A stretch of DNA of 64,000 bases from Pseudonocardiales bacterium (GTDB taxonomy: Bacteria > Actinomycetota > Actinomycetes > Mycobacteriales > QHCD01), in NCBI GenBank assembly GCA_003244255.1, contig QHCD01000067.1, positions 1-64,000 of the forward strand. Direction: 5' to 3'. Every line of letters starts with the position of its first letter. Position 1 is the first letter of the stretch. Below are positions 20,181 to 32,946 of the stretch, in pieces. A model generated the notes under the pieces. The model did no database searches and was not told the DNA's origin. It saw only the letters and a list, made by a program, of their open reading frames with translations. A program made the position numbers and the translations under genes.

Positions 20181-21155
20181 ATGAGCGCGCCTGCGGCAGA
20201 GCCGAGCACCGACACGACGGATTGGACCGCGTCGGGCCTCGAACGTGGCCGCGGCGGCGACGGCGGTTCCGCGCGGGTGCCGGGGCAGGTGCACTCGCTC
20301 TCGCCGTCGCGCGCGAGCGACTTTAAGACCTGCCCCCTGCTCTACCGGCTGCGATCCATCGACCGCCTGCCCGAGCGGCCCAGCCCAGATGCCGTCCGAG
20401 GGACCGTGGTGCACGCCGTGCTCGAGCGGCTCTACGACCTGCCCGCCGCCGAGCGGACGCTCGGGGCCGCCGTCTCGCTGGTCGGTCCGCAGTGGCAGCG
20501 GCTGCTGGAGCTCGAGCCGACGCTGGCCGAGCTCTTTGGCGCCGACCCCGCCGACCCTGCCGACCCCGACCATCCCGATCGCGCCGACGAGAGCGCCTGG
20601 CTGGATTCGGCGCGGGCCCTCGTTGAGGGCTATTTCACGCTGGAGGATCCGCAGCGGCTCGAGCCGGCAGAGCGGGAGTGCCTGGTGGAGACCGAGCTCG
20701 ACGACGGTCTGCGGCTACGCGGCTACGTCGACCGGCTCGACGTCACGCCCACCGGCGACATCCGCGTCGTCGACTACAAGACCGGCGGCGCCCCCCGGGA
20801 GGCGTTCGAGGCCAAGGCCCTGTTCCAGATGAAGTTCTACGCGCTGGTGCTCTGGCGCAGCCGGGGGGTGATTCCCCGGATGCTGCGGCTGATCTACCTC
20901 AAGGACCGCGACACGCTCACCTACACGCCCGACGAGGACGAGCTGCGGCGCTTCGAGCGGACGCTGCAGGCGATCTGGGTTGCGATTACCCGCGCGATGC
21001 TGACCGAGGACTTCCGGCCGAGTCCCGGGGCGCTGTGTGCTTGGTGTGACCATCAGGCGCTCTGCCCGGCGTTCGGTGGGACCCCCCCGCCGTATCCGCA
21101 CCCCGAGCAGGACGCTGAAGCTCCCGCCACCGCGCCGCCAACCACTCCGGTGTGA
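20181..21155 (+). CDS. RecB-family PD-(D/E)XK nuclease with 4-Cys Fe-S cluster motif
   Basis: A 324-residue Cas4/AddB-like exonuclease. SPSRASDFKTCPLLYRLRSI opens the domain with the first Cys, then GTVVHAVLERLY (motif I His), LRGYVDRLD (Asp), IRVVDYKTG (Asp and catalytic Lys) and QMKFYALVLWR (motif QxxxY). CAWCDHQALCPAF near the end supplies the other three Cys for an iron-sulfur cluster. It is orthologous in context to the single-domain RecB-like protein found near mpa and trmI in mycobacteria. A DNA repair role is likely. Its 3' end overlaps the convergent HAD gene by 170 bp. Confidence 0.9.
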   Translation: MSAPAAEPSTDTTDWTASGLERGRGGDGGSARVPGQVHSLSPSRASDFKTCPLLYRLRSIDRLPERPSPDAVRGTVVHAVLERLYDLPAAERTLGAAVSLVGPQWQRLLELEPTLAELFGADPADPADPDHPDRADESAWLDSARALVEGYFTLEDPQRLEPAERECLVETELDDGLRLRGYVDRLDVTPTGDIRVVDYKTGGAPREAFEAKALFQMKFYALVLWRSRGVIPRMLRLIYLKDRDTLTYTPDEDELRRFERTLQAIWVAITRAMLTEDFRPSPGALCAWCDHQALCPAFGGTPPPYPHPEQDAEAPATAPPTTPV

Positions 21156-21774
21156 TGCCTGCGAGCGAGGCAATCAGCACCAGGTCAGGGCTATCCGGCA
21201 ACGGCACCTCACTGGGCACGGCGACGACGACGCAGCCGGCGCCCTGCGCGGATGCCACCCCGGTGGGCGAGTCCTCGATCGCGATGCAGTCGGCCGGGTG
21301 GACGGACAGCTGCGCCGCCGCCGTCGTGTAGGACTCCGGGTCCGGCTTGTTGCGGGACACCTCGTCACCGCAGACGACGACGTCGAAGGTTCCGGCCGGC
21401 AGGTTGCGCAACGCCGCATCGGTAAGCACGCGGTGGGTCGAGGTGACACAGGCCGTCGGATACCCGGCGGCCCGCACCGCCCTGAGCAGCTCACGCGCCC
21501 CCGGCTTCACCGGCATCCGCCCCGCGAACAACTCCGCCGTTCGTTCCAGCAGCCACGACTCGGTGGCCTCGCGCGACCCGGCGATACCGAGCCAGTCGTG
21601 CATGCGCTCGACCGTGCCGGTCAGGCTGACCCCGACCATCGCGCCGCGCTGCTCCGCGGTGAGCGATCCGCCGAGGTGTGCCGCAAGCTGCGCCAGGCTC
21701 ACGTCCCAGAGCTTCTCCGAGTCAAAGATCGTGCCGTCCATGTCGAACAGAACCGCCCGCACGGAATCCCCCAC
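20986..21774 (-). CDS. HAD-superfamily phosphatase
   Basis: A 262-residue haloacid-dehalogenase hydrolase. VLFDMDGTIFDSEKLW has the nucleophile Asp and acid/base Asp, CVTSTHR the Ser/Thr, KPDPESYTTAA the Lys and IEDSPTGVASAQGAG the metal Asp pair. The catalytic domain ends near residue 208. The last about 55 residues are low-complexity and lie antisense inside the 3' end of the RecB-like gene; no earlier stop exists in this frame. In related genomes this phosphatase is the neighbour of metH; here an IS1380-type element intervenes. Confidence 0.88.
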   Translation of the reverse strand: MGDSVRAVLFDMDGTIFDSEKLWDVSLAQLAAHLGGSLTAEQRGAMVGVSLTGTVERMHDWLGIAGSREATESWLLERTAELFAGRMPVKPGARELLRAVRAAGYPTACVTSTHRVLTDAALRNLPAGTFDVVVCGDEVSRNKPDPESYTTAAAQLSVHPADCIAIEDSPTGVASAQGAGCVVVAVPSEVPLPDSPDLVLIASLAGITPEWLAARWRELQRPARGADTAGGSHRTPGRAPDGHTKHTAPRDSAGSPRSASRG

Positions 21775-22037
21775 TATTCTTGGGCCTGCGTCACTCGGAA
21801 GCGTACGTGGTTCCCAGCGGGCACACCGTTCGGGCGGATGCGGATCCGGCCGCTGCCGCCCCGGCGTCGATGATGGCCAGCCGCCCCTTAGCCCCGGCTA
21901 TTCAGGTCGGCGGCGAGGTTGGTCTTCGAGTGGTGAGTTGATCTTCGTGTCGGGGTTGGACGCGTTGGGGCGTGACTGTTGCCCGGGTTCGGTTCCCGGG
22001 TTGTCCGTAGCGCGGTCGCAGTGTCGGTGGCGGTGGT
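21775..22037. other. Left flank of the IS1380-type element; no gene seen
   Basis: This stretch between the HAD gene and the transposase 3' end has no credible ORF. The element's left terminus must lie here, most likely after 21900, but I could not match a terminal inverted repeat with the right side near 23575. Confidence 0.4.
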
Positions 22038-23524
22038 TCAGGTTTGCGGTGTGGGCAGGGCCTGCAGCCGCTTGAACGCGGTGGCGAGGATGGACGCCCA
22101 CCGCCAGTTGCGGTCGATCTTGAGGCGTAGTCGTCGGCCGCCGCGCACGAGTCGGGCCGCGGTGTGCAGTAGCCGGTAGCGCAACGTCTTGGGTTCGGCG
22201 CGGGCCAGTGCGGGCTGGTCGTGGAGCAGCATGGTCTGGGTCCATGCGAGCAGGTCGATCGCGATCAGGGCGCAGGCCAGCCAGGCGGCGTTGATCGCGA
22301 ACAGCTTGGACGGGAACCGGCCCAGGCCGGTGTCTTTGCCGCACCGGATGCGGTCCTGGACTCTGGCGTGGCAGCGGTGGCGCGCGTCGAGCCAGGCGTG
22401 CTGGCCAGCTGCGGTGTCGGTGGCGAAGCAGGTGTAGCGCCAGCCGTCGGCTTCTTCGATCAGGTCCAGCTGTGCGCCGGGGTGGGGTCGTTCGCGGCGC
22501 GCGATGATCCGCATGCCCTCGGGGTAGTCGGCGAACATACCCGCGGGCAAGACGCCGGTGAGTTCGGCCACCGCCGCGGACTCGCGCGGGTCGCCGTCGA
22601 TGTCGATCGCATCGGTCCAGGCCCGGTCGGGCAGGGCAGCGATGGCGGCGTGCTCGCGGGCCGTCACGGCCCAGCCGACGGTGAATTCGCTGTGCACGCC
22701 GCTGTTAGGCGACGATCGGATGTGCGTGAGCAGCGCCCTGGAGGCGCCGGCGCCGTCGAAGCGGAACAGGATCGGGTAGCCGTGCCGGTGCTCGGCCGGG
22801 ATCTGCGCCAGCGCCGCATCGATGACCGCGATGTGGTCCGCGGCGGTGTTGGAGCCGGCGTTGCCGGGCCGCAGCATCCCGGTCAGCGCCTCGTTGGTGT
22901 TGTCGCAGAAGGCCAGCACCGGATGGAACCCCCAGGTGAGCTTGAACGTCGCGGCAGCGTGTTCCTTGTCCGAGTGCGCGATCGTGATGGTGGCGTCCTC
23001 GTCGATCACCAGCACCGCCCGCCCGTCTCGAGCCAGCAGCGGTGCCCCGGCCACCAGCGAGGCCGGCAACGCCGTCCCGGTCGCCTCGGCGCGCTGCGCC
23101 CAGGCCACCTCCCGGGCAGCCGCACGAGCCTCGGCGATCGCGCTCAGATCGGCGTCGTCGACCGCATCCAGGACTCGCCAACACCTCGAGTCCCAGGCCA
23201 CCTGGCCGAACACACCGGGCTGATCCGCGAGTGACGCGATACCGCTGATGCACCCACCGCCGTCGGCCATCATCACCGCCACATCGGTCAGCACCCGACC
23301 CGGATCGTGCGCCGTCTGCGCCGCGCGATCCGGGACGCGAACACCGCCCAGAGCTGCGCGGTCAACGTCGTGCGATCGCCCAGATCGGCCAACAACCGCG
23401 ACCCGGCATCCGACACCACCCCGTCGCCGTCGGCGGATACCTGCACAGGCCGGCGGGTACGGATAGCCTTCACCTCCAAAGTGCCTCCCGGTTCGGTGAT
23501 CATGGACTGTCGACAAGCCCACAA
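22038..23524 (-). pseudogene. IS1380-family transposase, frameshifted near the N-terminus
   Basis: The main frame gives a DDE transposase body: VLVIDEDATITIAHSDKEHA with the first Asp, LLFRFDGAGA-like ILFRFDGAGASRALL with the second, and RRERPHPGAQLDLIEE plus YTCFATDT later. The true N-terminus (VSADGDGVVSDAGSRLLADL) is in another frame beginning near 23524. The switch is at about 23295-23345, where ARRRRRTIRVGC-stop in one frame lines up with AAQTAHDPGRVLTD in the other, so one base is lost or a programmed slip is needed. The element is probably inactive. It lies against a truncated sigma gene. Confidence 0.85.
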
Positions 23525-23574
23525 TCCCCTACCGGACAGGCACTTTCGCTCATCTACACGCCGACAACACCAAA

Positions 23575-23935
23575 CGATCTTGAAGCGTCAGGGCCAGAGC
23601 CTCGATCTCCGACTCGTTGCGGATCTGGTCGGCGTCGTCGCTGGCGGCCGCCGCGGTGTCAGGCAGGTGGGACGAAGGAACCTCGCGAACAGCGCGGCGC
23701 CGAGCGTCACTGGCCAGCTGGTTGACCATCACCCGCCGGACATACCGAGGGCACGCCCCGGGTCGCGGATCCGATGCCAGGAACAGTAGGACTTCATCAG
23801 CGCCGTCTGGACGAGGTCCTCGGCTGCCCACCGGTCCCCGCACAGCAGCTAGGCGATCCTCAGCAAGTCCGGGTACGCGCGATCGGCGAACGCCGTGAAG
23901 TCGGTCTCCCGACGACGGGTGCGCGCCGCGGCCAT
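23575..23935 (-). pseudogene. SigE-family ECF sigma factor remnant, truncated by IS1380
   Basis: Starting at ATG 23935 the reading is MAAARTRRRETDFTAFADRA, then DLLRIA, an in-frame TAG at 23849-23851, then LLCGDRWAAEDLVQTALMKS, the classical SigE-family region 2. A frameshift near 23757 is needed to continue into YVRRVMVNQLASDARRRAVR. Region 4 is missing: homology stops around 23575, next to the IS1380-type element. Three independent lesions (nonsense, frameshift, truncation) make loss of function certain if the sequence is correct. Confidence 0.8.
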
Positions 23936-23965
23936 GGTGCCCCCTTCCAGAACGCCGCCGACCTA

Positions 23966-24159
23966 CTAAGACGCCATCGGGACGGAAAAGTATCGGTCCG
24001 GTCGACATTCGGGGCCGTGGTGCGGCTGGATCGCGTCGGCGATGCTCATGCCGCCTCCGCGGGAAGGATCGCGTCGGCGATGCTCATGCCGCCTCCGCAG
24101 GAAGGATCGCGTCGGCGATGCTCATGCCGCCTCCGCGGGAAGGATCGCGTCGGCGGGCG

Positions 24160-24163
<4 letters not shown>
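23966..24163 (-). other. Chain of four overlapping micro-ORFs downstream of metH
   Basis: Four short frames follow each other with 4-nt start/stop overlaps. ORF0 (24122-24163) starts with a GTG that overlaps the metH stop (GTGA) and reads MTPADAILPAEAA. ORF1 (24084-24125) and ORF2 (24046-24087) both read MSIADAILPAEAA. ORF3 (23966-24049) begins MSIADAI and continues for 27 residues to a TAG. Each internal ATG is preceded by GGAGGCGGC, a good ribosome site that doubles as the last codons of the frame before it. Translation is plausible by coupling but not demonstrated; the pattern follows from duplicating one 38-bp unit. Confidence 0.45.
24028..24156. repeat. 38-bp tandem repeat, about 3.4 units
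   Basis: Units begin at 24028, 24066, 24104 and (partial) 24142 with GGATCGCGTCGGCGATGCTC and are nearly identical; one G/A difference (CGCGGG versus CGCAGG) is seen. There are no spacers, so this is not a CRISPR. The unit length of 38 shifts the reading frame by two each time, which is why every unit's encoded peptide restarts in a new frame. Confidence 0.95.
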
Positions 24164-27714
<3,551 letters not shown>

Positions 27715-27769
27715 GACCAGCGAGCCTACCGGCGCGGCGGGCCACCGCCCGGCACGTACGCTGGGAGTC

Positions 27770-28624
27770 GTGCCGAGCCGCGAGGACCTCCCGACTCTCT
27801 CCTCGCCCGTCGTCGTCGGCGCATTCGAGGGCTGGAACGACGCGGGCGACGCCGCAACCGGAGCGGTCGAGCACCTGGAGCTGATCTGGGATGCGCGTCC
27901 ACTCGTCGCGCTCGACCCGGACGACTACTACGACTTCCAGGTCAACCGGCCCACCGTGTCGCTGGTCGACGGCATCACCAGGCGGCTGTCCTGGCCGACG
28001 ACGCGGATCTCGCTCTGCCGCCCGGCCGGCGCCGACCGCGACGTGCTGCTGATGCGTGGCATCGAACCCAACATGCGCTGGCGCGGCTTTTGTGATGAGA
28101 TCCTGGCGGTTCTCGCCGAGCTCGACGTGCAGAGCATCGTGCTGCTCGGTGCGCTGCTGGCCGATGCGCCACACACCCGCCCGGTGCCGGTGACCGGTAG
28201 CGCCTATGACGCGGCGTCGGCAGCCAGGTTCGCGCTCGAGCAGTCGCGGTACGAAGGACCAACCGGCATTGTCGGCGCGCTGCAGGACGCGGCGGTGCGG
28301 ACCGGACTGCCCTCGATCACGTTCTGGGCGGCCCTGCCGCACTACATCTCACAGCCGCCCAATCCGAAGGCCACCGTCGCCTTACTGCAGCGGGTCGAGG
28401 AGGCGATCGAGATCCGGGTCCCGCTCGCCGGGCTGCCCGAGCAGACCGTCGACTGGCAGCGGATGGTCGACGACATGGCCGCCGAGGATTCCGAGGTCAG
28501 CGAGTACGTCAAACGGCTGGAGGAGAAGGCCGGCGCGGCCGACCTCGCCCACACCAGCGGTGAATCGATCGCCCGCGAGTTCGAGCGCTACCTGCGTCAC
28601 CGCGGCCCGGCCGAGCCGACCTGA
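27770..28624 (+). CDS. PAC2-family protein (proteasome assembly chaperone-like)
   Basis: A 284-residue PAC2 (COG2047) protein. VVVGAFEGWNDAGDAATGAV is the diagnostic N-terminal motif, with SIVLLGALLADAPHTRPVP and GLPSITFWAALPHYISQPPN later. Members resemble eukaryotic PAC2, but the actinobacterial role is not established; a link to proteasome biology is only suggestive even though this genome has one. It starts at GTG 27770, 55 bp from the divergent metH start. The upstream in-frame extension lies antisense in metH and is unlikely to be used. Confidence 0.88.
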   Translation: MPSREDLPTLSSPVVVGAFEGWNDAGDAATGAVEHLELIWDARPLVALDPDDYYDFQVNRPTVSLVDGITRRLSWPTTRISLCRPAGADRDVLLMRGIEPNMRWRGFCDEILAVLAELDVQSIVLLGALLADAPHTRPVPVTGSAYDAASAARFALEQSRYEGPTGIVGALQDAAVRTGLPSITFWAALPHYISQPPNPKATVALLQRVEEAIEIRVPLAGLPEQTVDWQRMVDDMAAEDSEVSEYVKRLEEKAGAADLAHTSGESIAREFERYLRHRGPAEPT

Positions 28625-28631
28625 CGCTCCC

Positions 28632-29855
28632 TTAAAGCTGCACGCCGAGCAGCGCGTCGGCGATGTCGCGCACCAGCGCCGGGGCCGGGGCGTCGGATCC
28701 GCCGGCGGCCAGCACGGCGTCCGCCCAGGCGTCGATCGCCGCGAGCGCGCGCGGCGAGTCGAGATCGTCGGCCAGGGCCGCACGCACCTGGTCCAGCACG
28801 CCCTTCGCACTCGGCCCGCTCGGGTGCGTCGCCGCCTTCCGCCAGCGCTGCAGCCGGAACACGGCGGCGGCGAGCACGTCGTTGCGCCAGTCGCAGTCGG
28901 CGCGGTAGTCGCCGGCGAGCAGGGCCAGCCGGATCGCCGAGGGGTCGACGCCACCTGACCGCAGCGCGCTGACGAAGGCCAGGTTGCCGCGGCTCTTGGA
29001 CATCTTCTCCCCGTTCAGCCGGGTCATGCCGACGTGGGAGTAGCACCGGGCGAACGGGCGCTCGCCGGTGAGCACCTCGGCGTGCGCGGCCGACATCTCG
29101 TGGTGCGGGAACACCAGATCGCGGCCGCCGCCCTGCACGTCGACGGTCGATCCCAGCGCATCGATCGCGATGACGGCGCACTCGATATGCCAGCCCGGGC
29201 GGCCGGGGCCGAGCGGCGACGGCCACGACGGCTCGCCGGGTCGCGCCGCGCGCCACAGCAGCGGATCGAGCGGGTTCTTCTTTCCGGCCCGGTCGGGATC
29301 GCCACCGTTCTCGCCGAAGACCCGCAACATCGCGGCCGCGTCCAAGTGCGACTCGTAGCCGAACTCCGGGGCGGCACCGACGCAGAAGTACACGTCGTCG
29401 TCGACCGGGTAGGCGGCACCGGATCCGACCAGTCGGGCGATCTCCTCGGCGATGCGCGGGATCGCCTCGACCGCGCCGACGTAGTGATCCGGCGGCAGCG
29501 CCCGCAGCGCCGCCATGTCGTCGCGGAAGAGCTGCGTCTGCCGGGCGGCCAGGTCCTCCCACTTCTCGCCGTCACGCTCGGCGCGCTCCAGCAGGGGGTC
29601 GTCGACATCGGTGACGTTCTGCGCGTAACGCACCGTGATTCCGGCGTCCCGCCAGGCCCGGTTCAGCAGGTCGAAGGCGAGATACGTTGCGGCGTGGCCG
29701 ATGTGGGTGGCGTCGTAGGGGGTGACACCGCAGACGTAGAGCCGCGCTGCGTCGCCGCTGACGGCGACCCGGGAGCCCGTCGCCGTGTCGTGCAGCGCCG
29801 GGACGCTCCCCCGGCCCGGCAGCCGCGGCACGTCCGGTGCCGGCCAGGAGCGCAT
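28632..29855 (-). CDS. mshC: Cysteine ligase of mycothiol biosynthesis MshC
   Basis: ATP-dependent ligase joining L-Cys to GlcN-Ins, the penultimate step of mycothiol synthesis. This is a cysteinyl-tRNA-synthetase-like chain of 407 residues. [20 protein letters not shown] has zinc Cys42 and HIGH at 51-54; [15 protein letters not shown] has a second zinc ligand; [15 protein letters not shown] gives the KMSKS loop. It lacks the C-terminal anticodon-binding domain of true CysRS, which separates the two. It starts at ATG 29855 and is followed by PAC2 in convergent orientation, as in mycobacteria. Confidence 0.95.
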   Translation of the reverse strand: MRSWPAPDVPRLPGRGSVPALHDTATGSRVAVSGDAARLYVCGVTPYDATHIGHAATYLAFDLLNRAWRDAGITVRYAQNVTDVDDPLLERAERDGEKWEDLAARQTQLFRDDMAALRALPPDHYVGAVEAIPRIAEEIARLVGSGAAYPVDDDVYFCVGAAPEFGYESHLDAAAMLRVFGENGGDPDRAGKKNPLDPLLWRAARPGEPSWPSPLGPGRPGWHIECAVIAIDALGSTVDVQGGGRDLVFPHHEMSAAHAEVLTGERPFARCYSHVGMTRLNGEKMSKSRGNLAFVSALRSGGVDPSAIRLALLAGDYRADCDWRNDVLAAAVFRLQRWRKAATHPSGPSAKGVLDQVRAALADDLDSPRALAAIDAWADAVLAAGGSDAPAPALVRDIADALLGVQL

Positions 29856-29904
29856 GCCGCTCAGCGTACCGACGGTGGATGACCGCAGAGGGGCTGGCGT
29901 GGAC

Positions 29905-30672
29905 TCAGAACGCGGGCCACGGCACGGGCGGCCACTCCTCGGACGGCTCGGGGTGCCGGCCGCTGGCGAGCAGGCGATCGACCCTGCGCACCGTCCGGCG
30001 CACCTCCGCACCGGTGAGCAGGGACGCGAGCTGCTCGCCCAGGGTGCCGTCGAGATCGGCGCGCAGGGCGTGCAGGGTCTCCCGTGCCGATCCGGTCAGC
30101 CGGTCGCCGGCCCAGCGCCATAGCACGGTGCGCAGCTTGGGCTCGGTGGCGAAACAGACGCCGTGGTCGACGCCGTAGACGTGGCCGTCGGGCATCGGGA
30201 GCAGGTGGCCGCCCTTGCGGTCGGCGTTGTTCACGACGGCGTCGAACACCGCCATCCGCCGCAGCGCGGGACTGTCGGACTGCACCAGCTGCACCGGATC
30301 GACGGTCTCGTCGACGTCGATCCACAGCTGCACCATGCCGCGCCCGTACGGGCCGTCCTCGCGCAGCACCGTCGGCGGCACGATCGCCCAGCCGGTGGCG
30401 GCCGAGACCGCATATGCCGCGACCTCGCGCTCGGCGAGCGTGCCGTTCGGGAAGTCCCACAGCGGGCGTTCGCCGCGCACCGGCTTGTACACGCACGGGA
30501 ACGACGCATCCGGTGTGTAGACCGTGCAGTAGAGAGTGACGTTGCTGGCGTCGACCAGCCGTCCCTCCATCTCGATGGTGCCGATCGACAGCGCCTCCAG
30601 CGCCGTGTCGACCTCGGCCGCGATGCCGTGCGGGCCCGGTCCGGGCTCACGACGAGGGACGGCGGATGTCAC
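29905..30672 (-). CDS. SCO1664-family protein (PI3K/4K-like kinase fold)
   Basis: A 255-residue protein of the actinobacterial SCO1664 family. [23 protein letters not shown] supplies a nucleotide-loop Lys (CVYKP), and [16 protein letters not shown] plus [10 protein letters not shown] resemble the HxDxxxxN and DxG catalytic loops of PI3K/PI4K-like kinases. Its phosphoryl acceptor is unknown. It sits immediately downstream of a DUF3090 gene (12-bp gap) and a histidine-phosphatase gene, a trio often conserved together beside mshC in actinomycetes. Confidence 0.85.
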   Translation of the reverse strand: MTSAVPRREPGPGPHGIAAEVDTALEALSIGTIEMEGRLVDASNVTLYCTVYTPDASFPCVYKPVRGERPLWDFPNGTLAEREVAAYAVSAATGWAIVPPTVLREDGPYGRGMVQLWIDVDETVDPVQLVQSDSPALRRMAVFDAVVNNADRKGGHLLPMPDGHVYGVDHGVCFATEPKLRTVLWRWAGDRLTGSARETLHALRADLDGTLGEQLASLLTGAEVRRTVRRVDRLLASGRHPEPSEEWPPVPWPAF

Positions 30673-30684
30673 CGCACCGAGCAG

Positions 30685-31239
30685 TCAGTGCGCACGGCGG
30701 TAGCCGTTCTGCCGCGGGCAGACATGGCCGGCCGCCTCCAACGGCATGCCACAGAGCGGGCAGTTCGGCCGGCCCGCGGCGATCACCCGGCGGGCGCGGT
30801 CGACGAACGCCAGCGCGGTGGTGGTGGTGATCCGCACCCGGAGCACGTCGGGTCCGTCCTCGACGTCCTCGAGAATGGTGGCCTCGTCGACCGGCTCGTC
30901 GGTGGCTGCCTGTGCCTCGACGACGATGCGCTCAGCCTCCTCGTCCCAGGCGAGCCCCATCGCGCCGACCCGGAACTCCTCGTCCACCGGCGAATCCAGC
31001 GGCTCCAGGTCCTCGGCCGTCGACACCGGCGGGTCATCGCCGCCGAGGCGCCGGTACACCTCAGTCACCAGCTCAGCGAGCCGGTCGGCCAGCAGCTTCA
31101 CCTGGACCTTCTCCAGCGCCACGCTGGTGGTCCTGCCGTCACCGCTCGCCTGCAGGTAGAATGTGCGGTCGCCCGGATCGCCCACCGTGCCGGTCACGAA
31201 TCGCTGCGGCGGGTCGAAATAGAACACCTGGCGGGCCAT
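30685..31239 (-). CDS. DUF3090 protein with C-terminal zinc ribbon
   Basis: A 184-residue cytosolic protein of unknown function. It starts MARQVFYFDPPQRFVTGTVG, typical of DUF3090. The C-terminus holds CPLCGMPLEAAGHVCPRQNG, whose three Cys and one His form a probable zinc ribbon. The middle is acidic (EAERIVVEAQAATDE). It is the second gene of a probable operon: histidine phosphatase, DUF3090, SCO1664. The co-occurrence of a phosphatase and a kinase-like fold suggests it is an adaptor or substrate, an inference only. Confidence 0.88.
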   Translation of the reverse strand: MARQVFYFDPPQRFVTGTVGDPGDRTFYLQASGDGRTTSVALEKVQVKLLADRLAELVTEVYRRLGGDDPPVSTAEDLEPLDSPVDEEFRVGAMGLAWDEEAERIVVEAQAATDEPVDEATILEDVEDGPDVLRVRITTTTALAFVDRARRVIAAGRPNCPLCGMPLEAAGHVCPRQNGYRRAH

Positions 31240-31259
31240 GTTCTGAGCCTAACGTCCGC

Positions 31260-31946
31260 TTACCGACCGGCACCGCCCCCGACGGCGGCGTCGGCCGGGC
31301 GCCTCTTGCGCCGCCGGCGCTTGGGCGGGATCAGCGCGCGCACGTCACCCCCGGTGTCGTTCACCCGCACCACGAACGGGCGGGTATCGGTGTAGGTCAC
31401 CACCGATACCGAGCAGGGATCGACGACGATGCGCTGGAACAGGTCCAGATGCAGGCCGAGCGCGTCGGCCAGGATCGACTTGGCGACGTCGGCATGGGTG
31501 CACGCGGCGTAGATGGCGTCCGGGCCGAGGCTGGCGTTCCATGCGCGCACCGCGGCCACCGCCCGCGCCTGCACGGCGGCCAGCCCCTCGCCGTCGGGGA
31601 ACACCGCGGCCGATGGATGCGCCTGCACCACCTTCCACACCGGTTCGCGGGTCAGCTCCTTTAACGTGCGCCCGGTCCAGGAGCCGTACCGCACCTCACC
31701 GAACCGCTCGTCGGTGGCCACGGCGAGCCCGTCCCTGTTCTCGGCGATCCCCGCCGCGGTCTGCTGGCAGCGATCGAGTGGGCTCGCGACGACGGCGGCG
31801 AGCGGAACCGGCCGGAGTCGTTCCGCCAGCGCCCGCACCTGCTCACGGCCGACGTCGTCGAGCCCGACGCCCGGCGTCCAGCCCGCGAGCACGCCACCGG
31901 TGTTCGCGGCGGTGCGGCCGTGTCGGATCAGCAGCAGGGTCGTCAT
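31260..31946 (-). CDS. Histidine phosphatase, MSMEG_4193 family
   Basis: A 228-residue phosphoglycerate-mutase-like phosphatase. LLLIRHGRTAAN has the phospho-accepting His (RHG), SPLDRCQQTA the second Arg, FGEVRYGSWTGR the acid Glu and CTHADVAKSILAD the second His. The last about 20 residues are basic (PPKRRRRKRRPAD), which might contact nucleic acid or membrane. ATG 31946 is used. It heads the trio with DUF3090 and SCO1664 (20-bp gap). Confidence 0.88.
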   Translation of the reverse strand: MTTLLLIRHGRTAANTGGVLAGWTPGVGLDDVGREQVRALAERLRPVPLAAVVASPLDRCQQTAAGIAENRDGLAVATDERFGEVRYGSWTGRTLKELTREPVWKVVQAHPSAAVFPDGEGLAAVQARAVAAVRAWNASLGPDAIYAACTHADVAKSILADALGLHLDLFQRIVVDPCSVSVVTYTDTRPFVVRVNDTGGDVRALIPPKRRRRKRRPADAAVGGGAGR

Positions 31947-32013
31947 GGTTCTACGAGGGTAGTCAGCGCGGGTCGGCACGCCGCGGGTCGATCGGATGCG
32001 GTAGGACGGCGCC

Positions 32014-32946
32014 ATGGCATCCGAGACCCGACGCACGGTCGTCATCGCACTGGGCATGAACGCGGTGATCGCGGCGGCGAAGCTCGTCGTCGGGCTGCTG
32101 TCCGGTTCGAGCGCGATGCTCTCCGAGGCAGCGCACTCGGTGGCCGACACCACCAACGAGCTGTTTCTGCTCGCGTCGTTGCGGCGCAGCGCCCGCACGC
32201 CGGACTCCGACCATCCGTTCGGATACGGCAAGGAGCAGTTCTTCTGGTCGCTGCTCGCCGCCGTCGGGATCTTCGTATCCGGCGCGGTGTTCTCGATCTA
32301 CCAGGGCGTCACCGGCCTGGTGCATCCCGGCGGCGAGCACGGCGGCGAGCTGCTGATCTCCTATGCCGTCCTGCTGGTCTCGTTCATCGCCGAGGGCGCG
32401 TCGTGGTGGACGGCGGTCACGCAGCTGCGTACCGAGGCACGTGCAACCGGTCGCGGCATGTTCGAGCACCTGCGCCGCAGTTCTGACCCGACGCTGAAGA
32501 CGGTGTTCTCCGAGGACTCGGCGGCTCTCGCCGGCCTGCTGCTCGCCGCCGCCGGCATCGGCCTGCACGCGATCACCGGCTCGGCGCGCTGGGACGCGGC
32601 CGGGGCGCTCGCGATCGGCGCGCTGCTCGCCGTGGTCGCGATCGGTCTCGGCCGGGACACCAAGGAGCTGCTGATCGGCGAGGCGGCCGATCCGGAACTG
32701 CGGCAGGCTCTCGCGGCGGAGCTCGCGGCCGAGCCGGAGGTGAACGCCGTCGTCGAGCTGCTCACCATGCAACTCGGAGCCGATCAGCTGCTCGTCGCCG
32801 CTCGGCTCGATCTCGCGGACGGGCTGGATTCCGATGCGATCGAGGCATTCGCGGCGCGCATCGACGCCGGCCTGCAACACCGGCACGCCCAGGTGACCCA
32901 GGTGTTCCTCGATCCGACGGGGGCGCGAAAGTTCAGGTCGCGGTGA
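32014..32946 (+). CDS. Cation diffusion facilitator (CDF) transporter
   Basis: A 310-residue membrane metal exporter with about six helices. The metal sites are visible in SSAMLSEAAHSVADTTNE (helix 2 His and Asp) and in TVFSEDSAALAGLLLA (helix 5). HPFGYGKEQFFWSLL is the conserved loop between them. A cytosolic C-terminal ferredoxin-like domain begins near 225 (DPELRQALAAELAAEPEVNA). Zn, Fe, Co or Mn selectivity cannot be decided from sequence. The 3' end overlaps convergent uppP by 14 bp. Confidence 0.9.
   Translation: MASETRRTVVIALGMNAVIAAAKLVVGLLSGSSAMLSEAAHSVADTTNELFLLASLRRSARTPDSDHPFGYGKEQFFWSLLAAVGIFVSGAVFSIYQGVTGLVHPGGEHGGELLISYAVLLVSFIAEGASWWTAVTQLRTEARATGRGMFEHLRRSSDPTLKTVFSEDSAALAGLLLAAAGIGLHAITGSARWDAAGALAIGALLAVVAIGLGRDTKELLIGEAADPELRQALAAELAAEPEVNAVVELLTMQLGADQLLVAARLDLADGLDSDAIEAFAARIDAGLQHRHAQVTQVFLDPTGARKFRSR

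Noticed and set aside
21895-23580. Terminal inverted repeats of the IS1380-type element
   Set aside because: I compared both ends by eye and found no convincing match, so element borders are left approximate.
24028-24156. CRISPR array
   Set aside because: The 38-bp units are contiguous without spacers and no cas genes are nearby.
27715-27769. Cobalamin riboswitch upstream of metH
   Set aside because: Only 55 bp lie between metH and the divergent gene, too short for the element.
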